Below are positions 8,069-17,888 of a DNA stretch of 64,000 nt, one piece after another (within the stretch, counting starts at the first letter, position 1; each line of letters starts with the position of its first letter). The position numbers were made by a program, and so were the translations under genes. The notes below the pieces were generated by a model. The model searched no databases. It worked only from the letters and a program-made list of their open reading frames with translations, and was not told the DNA's origin. The stretch is from JBGPQJ01 sp963829485 (GTDB lineage: Bacteria > Chloroflexota > Anaerolineae > Anaerolineales > Villigracilaceae), in the NCBI GenBank assembly GCA_963829485.1, contig CAWHIK010000004.1, positions 434,001 through 498,000 on the forward strand. The letters run 5' to 3'.

Positions 8069-9736
8069 ATGAAAAACGATCTTTCTTTCCCGTGGAAACT
8101 GGCTCTCAGTGCTGGCGCAACTGCTGGCGGTATAGCAATTCTGGTATCTCTGGTGGGGCTGGTGGAAGCATTTAGCGATTCTTATATCATCCAGGGTACG
8201 ATAACCGTGGGTGAGCTCATCCTGTATTTTCCTCTCATTTTGCTTGTTTACACTTCCATTCGGAAAATAACTTTCCCCTCTCTCGGAACCAGGTTTGCGT
8301 TTTCCGCCATGATCGGTGCGATCATGGGTCTGATGCTCTCATTACTGGTGATCATCGGTACGACAACAAATATCCGTGAGATGTTCATTAACGCATCGCC
8401 TGCTCTATTTGATTTACTCACTCGAGGCGTTCCCCTCCCCCTTGGTTTGCTAGTGCCTCCTTTGGCGTGTATTCTGGTTTCATGGATTACCCTTGGTATT
8501 TTCCTTCTCCCGGATATCTACCGCAAGGCAGTAACCACGGGTTTGCTGTGGGTGATTGTGTGCGGGACACTGCGCGATCAGATTCTGTTGGTTTACCTTT
8601 TTCAGCAAGAACCATTCTCCACTGTTCTCAGATCCCTCTTTTTTGCCCAGAGCGGACTTTCAATTATTGGTGCGCTGATTATCTTTGCTCTTTCAGCCGG
8701 ATATTCCTATTACGCAAGCATTCGTGGCCCAAGAGCGAAAACCAACCGGACTCCTCAAGCAAAGAAGAAACGCCGCATTGCTTTGTTTATGTTCCTGGGC
8801 TTAATTATCATGATATTACCGCAAGTCCTTGGTCTCTTTTTTACCGAGATCCTTGATTCCACCGGATTGTTTATCATGATGGGATTAGGGCTGAACATTG
8901 TTGTAGGATTTGCCGGTCTGCTGGATTTAGGGTATGTCGCTTTTTATGCCATTGGCGCTTACACGGTTGGGGTACTCACATCGAGTGGCTTGGGGCTTTA
9001 TCAACTTACATTCTGGCAAGCCGTGCCGATTGCGCTGCTGATAACCTGGCTGGCAGGGATAATCCTGGGCTTGCCTGTGTTACGTATGCGCGGTGATTAT
9101 CTCGCGATCGTCACGCTCGGATTTGGTGAAATCGTCCGCCTGCTGGTTCTTTCAGATTGGCTGAAGGGCTTTTTAGGCGGGACACAGGGTATACAGAGTA
9201 TTGCCCAACCAGTTATCGGCCCGATGAAATTCAACACCTTGCAGGAACTTTATTACCTGATCCTGATCGGCATTGCGATAGTCGCTTTCATCGCCTGGCG
9301 GCTCAAGGAATCACGGCTGGGTCGATCCTGGATGGCAATTCGAGAGGATGAAGATGTTGCCCAGGCTATGGGCATCAACCTGGTACTCACGAAGCTGCTA
9401 GCCTTCTCTACTGGCGCTCTTTTCGCCGGCTTGGCGGGGACTCTCGGTGCTGCCAAACTAACATCCGTCTATCCCCATAGCATGACATTTATCGTCTCCA
9501 TTAACGTATTGGTTTTGATCATCATCGGTGGTATGGGCAGCATCCCGGGTGTATTTGTCGGTGCCCTGGTGCTGGTCGGTTTGCCCGGGGTTCTGACCGA
9601 GTTTCAGGAATACCGATTATGGTTTTACGGTCTGGCATTGGTATTTATGATGTTGAACAGACCTGAGGGCTTGTGGCCGGAAGCCCGGCGGAGGCGCGAG
9701 CTGCACGAAGAAATCTCTGAAATTGTGCCTGAGTGA
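8069..9736 (+). CDS. livM: Branched-chain amino acid ABC transporter permease LivM with long N-terminal membrane extension
   Basis: Second permease subunit, 555 residues, clearly longer than the usual 300-430. The LivM core starts near residue 245 (KKKRRIALF) and shows GLGLNIVVGFAGLLDLGYVAFYAIGAY, the LRMRGDYLAIVTLGFGEI block and the ATPase-docking loop RLGRSWMAIREDEDVAQAMGI, ending with NRPEGLWPE. The first roughly 235 residues are a separate hydrophobic region with about six predicted membrane segments and no family I recognise. It starts nine bases after livH with GAGGT upstream, and its end is adjacent to livG. The extension may be a lineage-specific domain; its function is unknown. Confidence 0.9.
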   Translation: MKNDLSFPWKLALSAGATAGGIAILVSLVGLVEAFSDSYIIQGTITVGELILYFPLILLVYTSIRKITFPSLGTRFAFSAMIGAIMGLMLSLLVIIGTTTNIREMFINASPALFDLLTRGVPLPLGLLVPPLACILVSWITLGIFLLPDIYRKAVTTGLLWVIVCGTLRDQILLVYLFQQEPFSTVLRSLFFAQSGLSIIGALIIFALSAGYSYYASIRGPRAKTNRTPQAKKKRRIALFMFLGLIIMILPQVLGLFFTEILDSTGLFIMMGLGLNIVVGFAGLLDLGYVAFYAIGAYTVGVLTSSGLGLYQLTFWQAVPIALLITWLAGIILGLPVLRMRGDYLAIVTLGFGEIVRLLVLSDWLKGFLGGTQGIQSIAQPVIGPMKFNTLQELYYLILIGIAIVAFIAWRLKESRLGRSWMAIREDEDVAQAMGINLVLTKLLAFSTGALFAGLAGTLGAAKLTSVYPHSMTFIVSINVLVLIIIGGMGSIPGVFVGALVLVGLPGVLTEFQEYRLWFYGLALVFMMLNRPEGLWPEARRRRELHEEISEIVPE

Positions 9737-9756
9737 TCTGGATGAAGGAGACTCAG

Positions 9757-10551
9757 ATGGCAGTATTAACAGCTATAAAAGTAACCAAACGATTTGGTGG
9801 ACTGGAAGCGTTAAGCGCAATAGACCTTGAAATTAAGGAACAGTCCATCCAGAGCATTATTGGACCCAATGGTGCAGGAAAAACAACCTTTTTCAACTGT
9901 ATTACAGGTTTTTACAGTCCGGAAGGTGGCGATATCCTGCTAGGTGATCGATCGGTCGTAGGGCTCTCCCCTGATCGAGTTGCCCACTTGGGCATTTCCC
10001 GTACATACCAGAACATCCGCTTATTTAAGAATATGACAGCAGTGGAAAATATTTTGGTCGGAATGGATCAACACCTTCGATCGAAAATATGGGATAGCGT
10101 GTTGCATACCCGCCGGGAGAGAAAGGAAGAGAAGGAATCCCTGGAAACTGCCCTGGGCTTGCTTCGCTTCATGGGGCTTGCAGGACAAGGAGATTTGTTG
10201 GCAAAGAACCTACCTTACGGTGCGCAACGGCGTCTGGAAATAGCCCGCGCCTTAGCCAGCAAACCAAAGCTGCTCCTGTTGGACGAACCCACAGCCGGGA
10301 TGAACCCGAGTGAAACACAAGCCATGACAGACCTTATTCGCCGCCTGCGCGATGAACTGGGTATCACGATCTTATTGATCGAGCACCAGATGCGCGTCGT
10401 CATGGGTATTTCAGAGTTGATCACCGTGCTCGATTATGGTGCCAAGATCGCCGAGGGGCTGCCGAAGGATATCCAATCCAATCCCAGAGTGATCGAAGCG
10501 TATCTGGGAAGAGGTTCCTACCAGGCTTCCACTCTAAGACCCGCTGCATGA
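9757..10551 (+). CDS. livG: Branched-chain amino acid ABC transporter ATPase LivG
   Basis: Cytoplasmic ATPase of 264 residues that powers import together with LivF. Walker A GPNGAGKT, the LivG-type histidine-lacking Q-loop region SRTYQNIRLF, a signature region NLPYGAQRRLEIARAL (YGAQ in place of the canonical LSGGQ, as is usual in this family), Walker B LLLLDEPTAGMNP and the H-loop EHQM are visible. I chose ATG 9757 because AAGGAG stands seven bases upstream; a GTG at 9733 overlapping the livM stop and an ATG at 9742 are in frame but lack a ribosome site. Confidence 0.94.
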   Translation: MAVLTAIKVTKRFGGLEALSAIDLEIKEQSIQSIIGPNGAGKTTFFNCITGFYSPEGGDILLGDRSVVGLSPDRVAHLGISRTYQNIRLFKNMTAVENILVGMDQHLRSKIWDSVLHTRRERKEEKESLETALGLLRFMGLAGQGDLLAKNLPYGAQRRLEIARALASKPKLLLLDEPTAGMNPSETQAMTDLIRRLRDELGITILLIEHQMRVVMGISELITVLDYGAKIAEGLPKDIQSNPRVIEAYLGRGSYQASTLRPAA

Positions 10552-10591
10552 AGAACCCATCTGACCTAACCAATCGTTAACGGAGATATCT

Positions 10592-11305
10592 ATGGCACTT
10601 CTCGAGTTGGAGGATGTACACACTTATTACGGGCAAATCCATGCTCTTAAAGGCCTTTCAATCACAGTGGAGGAAGCCGAGATCGTTTCATTGATCGGTG
10701 GAAATGGCGCTGGAAAATCCACGACGTTAAACACGATCAGCGGTCTGTTGCATCCCCGCCAGGGGAAAATTCGCCTTTCGGGTGAAGAAATCACCTCTTT
10801 GAAAGCCCATGATATCGTTTCCAAGGGGATTGTTCAGGTGCCGGAAGGACGTCGGATTTTTGCCCGGTTGACAGTCACTGAAAATCTTGAAATGGGAGCG
10901 TTTACCCAGCCTGCTCAATCCTATAACAAAAACCTGGAGCGTGTTTTTGAATTGTTCCCACGCCTTAATGAACGGAGAAACCAGATGGGGGGAACGCTCA
11001 GCGGTGGAGAGCAGCAAATGTTGGCGATGGGCCGGGCTATGATGGCCAATCCGCGTGTATTGCTTTTGGATGAACCTTCCATGGGTCTCGCCCCCGTACT
11101 CGTTGAAACCATCTTTGAAACAATTGAACAAATTAATAAACAGGAAGGAACAACGATATTGCTTGTCGAGCAGAATGCACTTATGGCGTTAAGCGTTGCC
11201 AGCCGCGGTTATGTGCTCGAAACCGGTTCGATCGTACTGAGCGATAGTGCTGAAAACCTTCGGACGAATGAGAGCGTACAAAAAGCCTACCTGGGCATTG
11301 AATAA
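10592..11305 (+). CDS. livF: Branched-chain amino acid ABC transporter ATPase LivF
   Basis: Second ATPase subunit, 237 residues, the usual LivF length. Walker A GGNGAGKST, Q-loop VPEGRRIF, signature TLSGGEQQMLAMGRAM, Walker B LLLDEPSMGLAP and the H-loop region VEQN are all present; the VEQN in place of a histidine is normal for LivF. GGAG stands eight bases before the ATG. It is the last gene of the operon and is closed by a strong bidirectional terminator ten bases downstream. Confidence 0.95.
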   Translation: MALLELEDVHTYYGQIHALKGLSITVEEAEIVSLIGGNGAGKSTTLNTISGLLHPRQGKIRLSGEEITSLKAHDIVSKGIVQVPEGRRIFARLTVTENLEMGAFTQPAQSYNKNLERVFELFPRLNERRNQMGGTLSGGEQQMLAMGRAMMANPRVLLLDEPSMGLAPVLVETIFETIEQINKQEGTTILLVEQNALMALSVASRGYVLETGSIVLSDSAENLRTNESVQKAYLGIE

Positions 11306-11314
11306 ACCAAAAAT

Positions 11315-11364
11315 GAAATAGAAAAGCGCAGAGGTTGTATTTTTCCTCTGCGCTTTTCTATTTC
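11315..11364 (+). terminator. Strong terminator after livF (bidirectional shape)
   Basis: A perfect 20-base inverted repeat (11315-11334 with 11345-11364) around a ten-base loop. The inner part is GC-rich and the outer part is an A-tract facing a T-tract, so it can stop transcription from either side. Confidence 0.9.
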
Positions 11365-11392
11365 AACAATCATTGGACAGGATAAATCAATC

Positions 11393-12547
11393 ATGAAACT
11401 TCCTGAGACGAGTAATATTGTCATTGTTGGTGGAGGCGTGATGGGGGCTAGCACGTTGTTCCACCTAGCATCGCGCGGAATAAAGAACGTCGTTCTTTTG
11501 GAAAAGAACGAGTTTTTTGGGCAGGAAGCAACAGGCCGATGCGCCGGAGGTGTCCGTTATCAATTCGCAACGGAGGAGAATATCCGTTTGTCTCTCGCGA
11601 GCCTCCCCATGCTGGAACGTTTCAAAGAGGAAATCGGTCAGGACGTGGATTACAGACAATGCGGATACCTCTTCGTTTTGACAAACGCCCGCGATGTTGA
11701 AACCTTCAAAAAAAACACCGCACTCCAGAACAGCCTGGGGGTGAAAACAGAATGGCTGACCGGTGATGAAGTTCGATCACGATTGCCTGGCATGAAATTC
11801 GAGGATGCGCTGGGAGGAACTTTTAATCCCAAGGATGGACTGGTGGATCCCAACAGCGTGGTCATGGGCTATATTAGCGCATCACAAAAACTCGGTGCGA
11901 AAGCCATAACCGATATTGAGGTCACCGGCTTCGGTATCACGGGCGGAAAAATCACATCGGTAAAGACGAACAAAGGGGTGATCGAAACTCCGGTCGTGGT
12001 CGACGCCGCAGGTCCGTGGGCAGGAGTCGTTGGGAAAATGGCTGGGATTGATATCCCCATCACTTCCTTACGCCGGCAAATGCTGACAACAACACCTCTT
12101 CCGGACCTCCCTCGTGATTTTCCATTTGTCATCGACTTTGCCCAATCGTTGTATTTTCATCGAGAGGGCGAAGGTGTCCTGACCGGGATGTCAAATCCAA
12201 ATGAAACACATGGATTCGACGAAAACGTGGACGACAACTGGGAGATGGTCAATATGGAAGCTGCGATTTCGCGACTGCCGATGCTCGAGAAAGCAGGTTT
12301 GCTTTCCCATTGGGCAGGGCTATACGAAGTAACGCCGGATGCCCACCCCTTCTTCGGAAAAACTCAGCTGGAAGGATTTTACATTGTAGGGGGCTTTTCC
12401 GGCCACGGATTTATGCATGGTCCCGTTTCAGGAAAAATAATGGCAGAAATCATCCTGGACGGGAAATCTGCCACAGTGGACGTTTCCGGGCTGGATCTCG
12501 CCCGATTTGTTGAGGGTCGCCTGATAAGGGAATATAATGTAGTGTAA
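11393..12547 (+). CDS. FAD-dependent amine/amino-acid oxidoreductase (DAO family, sarcosine-oxidase-beta-like)
   Basis: A 384-residue flavoenzyme of the D-amino-acid oxidase/DadA superfamily. The N-terminal Rossmann motif IVIVGGGVMGASTLFHLA binds FAD, followed by the LLEKNEFFGQEATGRCAGGVR region typical of sarcosine oxidase beta-subunit-like and glycine oxidase-like proteins. The central substrate domain has VVDAAGPWAG, and the C-terminus closes with GLYEVTPDAHPFFG and GFSGHGFMHGP. It probably oxidises an N-methylated or secondary amino acid. It follows the liv operon after a terminator, and cinA begins 21 bases downstream, so it may be co-transcribed with cinA. Exact substrate cannot be read. 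Confidence 0.88.
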   Translation: MKLPETSNIVIVGGGVMGASTLFHLASRGIKNVVLLEKNEFFGQEATGRCAGGVRYQFATEENIRLSLASLPMLERFKEEIGQDVDYRQCGYLFVLTNARDVETFKKNTALQNSLGVKTEWLTGDEVRSRLPGMKFEDALGGTFNPKDGLVDPNSVVMGYISASQKLGAKAITDIEVTGFGITGGKITSVKTNKGVIETPVVVDAAGPWAGVVGKMAGIDIPITSLRRQMLTTTPLPDLPRDFPFVIDFAQSLYFHREGEGVLTGMSNPNETHGFDENVDDNWEMVNMEAAISRLPMLEKAGLLSHWAGLYEVTPDAHPFFGKTQLEGFYIVGGFSGHGFMHGPVSGKIMAEIILDGKSATVDVSGLDLARFVEGRLIREYNVV

Positions 12548-12568
12548 ATAGCTTGTCGCTGGGGAAAA

Positions 12569-13724
12569 ATGCCATCTGCTGAGATTATCACCATCGGGAC
12601 AGAACTTCTGCTGGGAGAGATCGTGGATACGAACTCTGCCTACCTTGCACGAAAATTGCGCGATATTGGCGTGGATGTATTTCGGACCTCCACGGTCGGA
12701 GATAATCCAGCGCGGATATCTGAAATTCTACGTGAGACCATCGCCCGTACTCCAATAGTCATTACAACAGGCGGACTTGGACCGACAGTGGACGATCCGA
12801 CCCGCGAAGCTGTTGCGCAGGCGATGGACATGCCGATCGAATTCCGCCCTGAACTCTGGGAGCAGATCGTTAACCGGCTTGAAAAATTCGGCCGGACTCC
12901 GACGGAGAATCAAAAACGTCAGGCTTACATCCCCAAGGGCGCACTGTCGATTCAAAATCCCGTCGGTACTGCACCAGCATTTATCATCGAACAAAACCAA
13001 ACCACGATCATCTCCCTGCCGGGAGTTCCACGAGAAATGGAATACCTCACGGAAAACACGGTCCTGCCCTATTTGCGTGGCCGATACCAGCTTACGGGCA
13101 CCATTAAGACAAGAGTGCTGCATGTTGCCGGTCTCGGAGAATCGCAGATTGACGAATGGATCGGTGACCTTGAATTGCTCGGGAATCCAACGGTCGGTCT
13201 CTCTGCTCATCCCGGTTTGGTTGATATCCGCATCACGGCCAAAGCTGAACTCAACAGAACAGGCGGAAGCATTACTCAGCGGGATCGATGGAACACTTAG
13301 AACTCGGCTTGGAAACTCAGTCTTTGGGTCAGATAACGATACTCTAGAGGGTGTGATCTTCAAACTCGTCAATAAGAAGGAACTGCCATTCACGATGGTC
13401 GAATCTGGTCTAGCCGGATCATTGATACAGAGACTATCCCGAGTCGATTCTCCATTCTTTGAAGGCGGCGATGTCATCCCGGAGATTCCCGACAATTCGA
13501 CCTTGCGCGATGTTACATTCATGGAGATGGACTCGCGGAGCGCTTCTCTGGCGCTTGGCGTTTCACTTGTGCCCCAAACAGGTCACCAGGATGTTGAGAT
13601 CATCATCATCACTCCGGATGGGGATTGGGAATATAAACGGTCGTACGGCGGGCATCCTCGCAATGCAGCGACGTGGGCGGGGAATATTGCTCTCGAGCTC
13701 CTGCGTCAGGAATTAATAAAGTAA
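12569..13724 (+). CDS. cinA: CinA-like competence/damage protein, interrupted by a +1 frameshift
   Basis: CinA normally joins an N-terminal molybdopterin-binding-like domain to a C-terminal nicotinamide-nucleotide amidohydrolase domain. The first domain reads from ATG 12569 (EIITIGTELLLGEIVDTN, VITTGGLGPTVDDPTREA) to a stop at 13300. The second continues from about 13255 in the next frame (TEQAEALLSGIDGTL) to 13724. The total length is one base more than a multiple of three, so one extra base near 13249-13255 restores a 384-residue protein. In the C-terminal domain the usual ESCTGG is ESGLAGS and the Y-N-K block is absent, so amidase activity is doubtful even if the shift is an error. It follows the FAD oxidoreductase by 21 bases. 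Confidence 0.85.
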
Positions 13725-13768
13725 CGAATTCAGGCGGGATTTCTTAAGGTAATCAGCGATTTATTGAT

Positions 13769-14761
13769 ATGACAAAAAATACCAACTCCAGGCACCTCCC
13801 CCGGTTAATTTCAGGAATGTGGATGTTGAACTTTGCCGGGGTGATCGGGCTGATCGCTTTCTATTGGATATCTTCATCTCCCGTGCAGAATAATTCTCCC
13901 GCTAAAATGGCTTTGGATATCACTGCCACTGCCACTATGGCTGCTCAACCATCCTTTACTCCGGTAATTGAAGTGTTTGGCTCCATCGATACTCCCGTTT
14001 TTCCCGCTTTTAAAAATGTGTCAACGCCTTCGGCAACACCAGAACCAACGGATGACGGGAAGAATCCAAAGGTGATCGGGTATTCTGTTGCCGGAAGGCC
14101 TCTCGAGGTTTACCGATTTGGCAACGGTCCTACCGGGCGGCTGATCGTTGCCGGCATTCATGGCGGGAATGAATATAATACGATAAATCTTGCGAATGAA
14201 TTAATCGCATACGTCGAATCTCACCCAGAAACTATCCCTGAAAACATCACACTTTTCATTCTCCCAAACTTAAATCCGGATGGTGAGGCGCGAAAGCACG
14301 GTGTGGATGGCCGGGTCAATGACAATGGAGTGGATTTGAATCGGAACTGGCCGTATCGATGGGAGAAAGATTACGACCGGTCAAATTGCTGGCATTACAG
14401 ACCGACAACCGCTGGCGAATATGCCGGCTCCGAGCCGGAAACTACCGCTCTCATCGATTTCATTGAATCTCACCCTGAAATTGATGCACTGATTAGCTAC
14501 CATGCTGCAGCTCTGGGTATTTTCGCAGGCGGGGTCCCCGATTACCAACCATCCATTCGACTTGCGAAAAGTTTTGCGAAAGTCAGCGACTACCAATATC
14601 CTCCAAAAGACATCGGCTGTGTCTATACAGGTAATTTCACTGATTGGGCTTCCAGCGTACGCGAAATTGCCGCGGTGGATATCGAGTTGCACAATTTCCG
14701 TTATACTGATCTTGATGAAAACTTGAAAATACTGAAAGTGTTCTTAAAATTCAAGAAGTAG
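13769..14761 (+). CDS. M14-family zinc carboxypeptidase, membrane-anchored or secreted
   Basis: 330 residues. An N-terminal hydrophobic segment (about 15-35) acts as signal or anchor, followed by a Thr/Pro-poor linker and the M14 domain. The first zinc motif is IHGGNEYNT near residue 130, with His and Glu separated by three residues rather than the usual two; the second His is in ISYHAAALG near 244; the catalytic Glu is in VDIELHNF near 305. DLNRNWP, the arginine-containing substrate block, is intact. It probably trims peptides at the cell surface. The gap of 44 bases from cinA holds no obvious promoter, so it may be in the same transcript. Confidence 0.85.
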   Translation: MTKNTNSRHLPRLISGMWMLNFAGVIGLIAFYWISSSPVQNNSPAKMALDITATATMAAQPSFTPVIEVFGSIDTPVFPAFKNVSTPSATPEPTDDGKNPKVIGYSVAGRPLEVYRFGNGPTGRLIVAGIHGGNEYNTINLANELIAYVESHPETIPENITLFILPNLNPDGEARKHGVDGRVNDNGVDLNRNWPYRWEKDYDRSNCWHYRPTTAGEYAGSEPETTALIDFIESHPEIDALISYHAAALGIFAGGVPDYQPSIRLAKSFAKVSDYQYPPKDIGCVYTGNFTDWASSVREIAAVDIELHNFRYTDLDENLKILKVFLKFKK

Positions 14762-14787
14762 AGATCGCGTTTTTCACAGGAGTATGA

Positions 14788-16767
14788 ATGTCTCAGCCAG
14801 TTGATCTGATCTTGAAAAACGCCATTGTATTAACAATGGATGAAAAGTTAACACAATTCGAACCGGGGGCGGTTGCCATCAAGGGTGACACCATCGTGGC
14901 GGTAGGCAACGAGGGTGATATTACGAAATCCTTCGATGCTTTACAAACCCTGGATTGCATGGGCAAGGTCCTGATGCCGGGGCTGATCAATGCGCACACT
15001 CATGTCCCGATGACATTGCTTCGAGGACTAGCGGATGACCTTCGTCTGGATGTATGGCTTATGGGTTACATGATGCCTGTTGAGCGGGAGTTCGTCTCTC
15101 CTGATTTCGTCAGCCTCGGGACAAAGATCGCCTGTGCGGAATTCATACGCTCTGGTGTGACTTGTTTTGCTGACATGTATTATTTTGAGGAGGATGTCGC
15201 CAAGGCAACTGTCGAAGCGGGCTTGCGCGGGCTGTGCGCACAGACCGTCTTGAAATTCCCGACTCCGGATGCAGGATCATTTGAGGATTCCCTGGCGATG
15301 GCTCGGGACTTCATCAGCCGCTGGGTGGGAAATCCTCTCATCGTTCCTTCTGTCGCTCCTCATGCCGTATACACGTGCACGGACGAAATATTGCGATCGA
15401 CCGCTCAATTGGCAGCCGAATTCGACGTCCCGCTGCATACTCATATATCGGAAACAGCGCTGGAAGTGGAGAACGTCCGCCGGGATACCGGTATGCCAGT
15501 TATTCCATACATGAAAAAACAAGGATTATTCGAAGCTAAAGTGCTCGCCGCCCATTGCGTTCATATCGATGAAGGTGAAATGCGAACGCTGCATCATTTA
15601 GGCGCTGGAGTGGCTCATAACCCGACATCCAATTTGAAGCTTGCTTCCGGTGTAGCACCGGTCACAAAAATGCTCGAAGTTGGGTTAAATGTTGGAATTG
15701 GAACAGACGGACCTGCATCCAACAATGATCTGGATATGTTTGAAGAAATCCGACTAGCCGCCTTTCTGGCAAAAAACCACACCAACGACCCGACATCGCT
15801 GCCGGCAGCGTCTGCTCTAGCCATGGCCACCCGGCTTGGAGCACAAGCGATGCACATGGGACAAATCACAGGCTCACTCGAAGTTGGGAAGAAAGCGGAT
15901 CTGATACTCGTCGATATATCCAAGATTTATAACTCGCCTCGATTCCGGCGCGACATAAGTAATATCTATGCGCAAATCGTTTATTCTGCCAAATCCACCG
16001 ATGTGACCGATGTCATGGTAAATGGCAAATGGCTGATGAAAGCTGGGAAACTTCTCACGCTTGACGAAGAAGCTTTGCTTCATGCGGCAACGGATTATGC
16101 GAGGAAAATCGACACATTCCTTGCTGCCCGGGAACAATCCGTGCTTTCAAAATTGATCGCACTCGGAGGCTCGTCTGAAGGGGAAAGCTTCGAAGTTCAG
16201 GTGAAAGTCAAGGTGCTTGACCCGGATTTGGTTCAGGATGGCTTAAAAAACCCTGCGATTGAAATTATCCGGAAAAGACATTACCACCAGCACGATGTTT
16301 ATTTCAGTTTCGAGAATGACGCACAGGGGAAATTACGATATCGCGAAGACGATTTCGTCGATGATAACGGACAGGTCACAATGGTGCGTGGACGCCTGAC
16401 GCTGATCGGTCAGAAACGGGAGGGGAGTTTTGGGCATGACATCCTGCTTTCCCGCAGTCAATTCCTGGCACCGGCAACGCACAGCCAAAGGTTTTACCGG
16501 GAATACTTCAAGCCCGATAAGGAATTTATCGTTGAAAAGGACCGATTACGCTGGCTGGTACTATTCAAAGGCGAGGAATTCTTCATTAACCTTGATCATT
16601 TACTCAAACCAGACCTGGGTCATTTCCTTGAAATAAAAAGCAGGACCTGGAGCAGAAAAGATGCGGAGGATAAGGCTGCTCTGGCCGAAGAGCTTATAAC
16701 GCTTCTTGGAGCGTCCACACAGCACGTCGTAACTAACGACTACATTGAAATTATGGATGGGGATTAA
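14788..16767 (+). CDS. Amidohydrolase (MTA/SAH-deaminase-like) fused to a CYTH-type domain
   Basis: 659 residues in two parts. Residues 1 to about 450 are a metal-dependent amidohydrolase of the 5-methylthioadenosine/S-adenosylhomocysteine deaminase group: GLINAHTHVPM (His69/His71), HTHISET near 217, AAHCVHID near 256 and the metal Asp in GTDGPASNNDLD near 307. Residues from about 465 to 650 look like a CYTH (triphosphate tunnel) domain: FEVQVKVKV at about 468 as an E-x-Q-x-K strand, alternating basic strands, and a C-terminal LGHFLEIKSRTWSRKDAED helix-strand block. The usual deaminase stops near 440, so the second domain is an addition. AGGAG precedes the ATG by four bases. What the fusion does is unknown; the CYTH call rests on pattern, not alignment. 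Confidence 0.8.
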   Translation: MSQPVDLILKNAIVLTMDEKLTQFEPGAVAIKGDTIVAVGNEGDITKSFDALQTLDCMGKVLMPGLINAHTHVPMTLLRGLADDLRLDVWLMGYMMPVEREFVSPDFVSLGTKIACAEFIRSGVTCFADMYYFEEDVAKATVEAGLRGLCAQTVLKFPTPDAGSFEDSLAMARDFISRWVGNPLIVPSVAPHAVYTCTDEILRSTAQLAAEFDVPLHTHISETALEVENVRRDTGMPVIPYMKKQGLFEAKVLAAHCVHIDEGEMRTLHHLGAGVAHNPTSNLKLASGVAPVTKMLEVGLNVGIGTDGPASNNDLDMFEEIRLAAFLAKNHTNDPTSLPAASALAMATRLGAQAMHMGQITGSLEVGKKADLILVDISKIYNSPRFRRDISNIYAQIVYSAKSTDVTDVMVNGKWLMKAGKLLTLDEEALLHAATDYARKIDTFLAAREQSVLSKLIALGGSSEGESFEVQVKVKVLDPDLVQDGLKNPAIEIIRKRHYHQHDVYFSFENDAQGKLRYREDDFVDDNGQVTMVRGRLTLIGQKREGSFGHDILLSRSQFLAPATHSQRFYREYFKPDKEFIVEKDRLRWLVLFKGEEFFINLDHLLKPDLGHFLEIKSRTWSRKDAEDKAALAEELITLLGASTQHVVTNDYIEIMDGD

Positions 16768-16824
16768 TTTCCCAGGAAATCAGCGCATTCTCGCAACTAA
16801 TGTCTGCATGATGAGGGACATAAC

Positions 16825-17857
16825 ATGAAAAACACGCCTAGATGGATGATGATCCCAGCCGTAATAAGCGCTATTCTTTTTGGATTCACCCTATCCTTGA
16901 GTTTGTTAGCCTTCAATCTTGAGAACCAGCTATTCAATCCGGCTGTCTATAAAAGCGCCTTATCGGATCAAAGAGTATGCGAAAGACTACCTTTGGTCCT
17001 TGCGAAACAACTTACTTCGACCACAAACGTGCAGGATGGAGGAAATATCATCAGCCTACTGGTCCGATCGATCGAACCGGAAAGACTCGAAGGATTATTC
17101 AAGATGGTCCTCCCCTGCCAAACTATTGAAAAGGTTGTTTTTGGGGCTATCGACCAGATCTTTGCCCAAATAAATGGCTCTACAGATCAATCGGGATTCT
17201 CATTCAAGCCGATGAAAGAAATCCTCTCACAGAACAGTGACGTTGCCCTGGATGAATATTTGAGTTCTCTTCCAGCGTGCACACCGATGCAGCTACTTGA
17301 AATCGGAGCCGCTGCGCTGCTTGGGCAAAGCGAAGGCAGCCCGGTGATCATGTGCAACCCCCCTTCGTTGGTTGAAGAGGCGATTAAATATCCGCTTAAA
17401 GTTAATGCTCGATTCAGCAATTCAAGGGATGCCGGACAACATACAAATGGCTTCAGGCTTGGGGGGTCTTCTCAATACACTTAGAATTGCCAGATCCTTG
17501 ATGAATCTGAGTCCTTTGCTGCCCTTGTTTTTCCTGGGATTAACAACCTTCTTCGCAGTACGTTCCTGGCGAAGCCTGCTTCGCTGGTGGGGCATGCCCA
17601 TGCTGGCAAGCGGGGTGTTCACTCTGGTAGTCAGTCTGATGGTTAGCCCGTTAGTATTTTCACTATTCAATCTTCTGATTCTTCCGAGTCTGCCGGCGAC
17701 TATCGTTCCTGAAGCGATGAGGCTCATATCCGATGTTTTTGCGGATGTCAGTCAAGGCCTGGCTTCTCCCATCCAAATTCAATCGGCGATAATTGGCCTT
17801 GCGGGGCTTGCCATGATTGTGGGGGAAAAATTGACCAGACCGAAAATGTCGTCGTAA
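16825..17857 (+). CDS. Membrane protein of unknown function, interrupted by a +1 frameshift
   Basis: I do not recognise the family. The first frame (16825 to 17484) starts with a signal-anchor (MMIPAVISAILFGFTLSLSLLAF) and a soluble extracytoplasmic region with several cysteines (SLPACTPM, VIMCNPPS). The second frame, from about 17404 to 17857, supplies a C-terminal region with at least three membrane segments (LLPLFFLGLTTFFAV, MLASGVFTLVVSLMVSP, IIGLAGLAMIVG). The frames join with one extra base near 17404-17425, giving a single protein of 343 residues. The start has GAGGG upstream. It converges on mltG with 31 bases between the stops. Confidence 0.6.
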
Positions 17858-17888
17858 CTCCGGGAGCCATCATTAAAAGCGGGATAGT

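Noticed and set aside
13245..13260. Programmed frameshift in cinA
   Set aside because: No slippery heptamer, stop-codon trap or stimulatory hairpin as in known programmed sites, and six other genes in the window show similar shifts.
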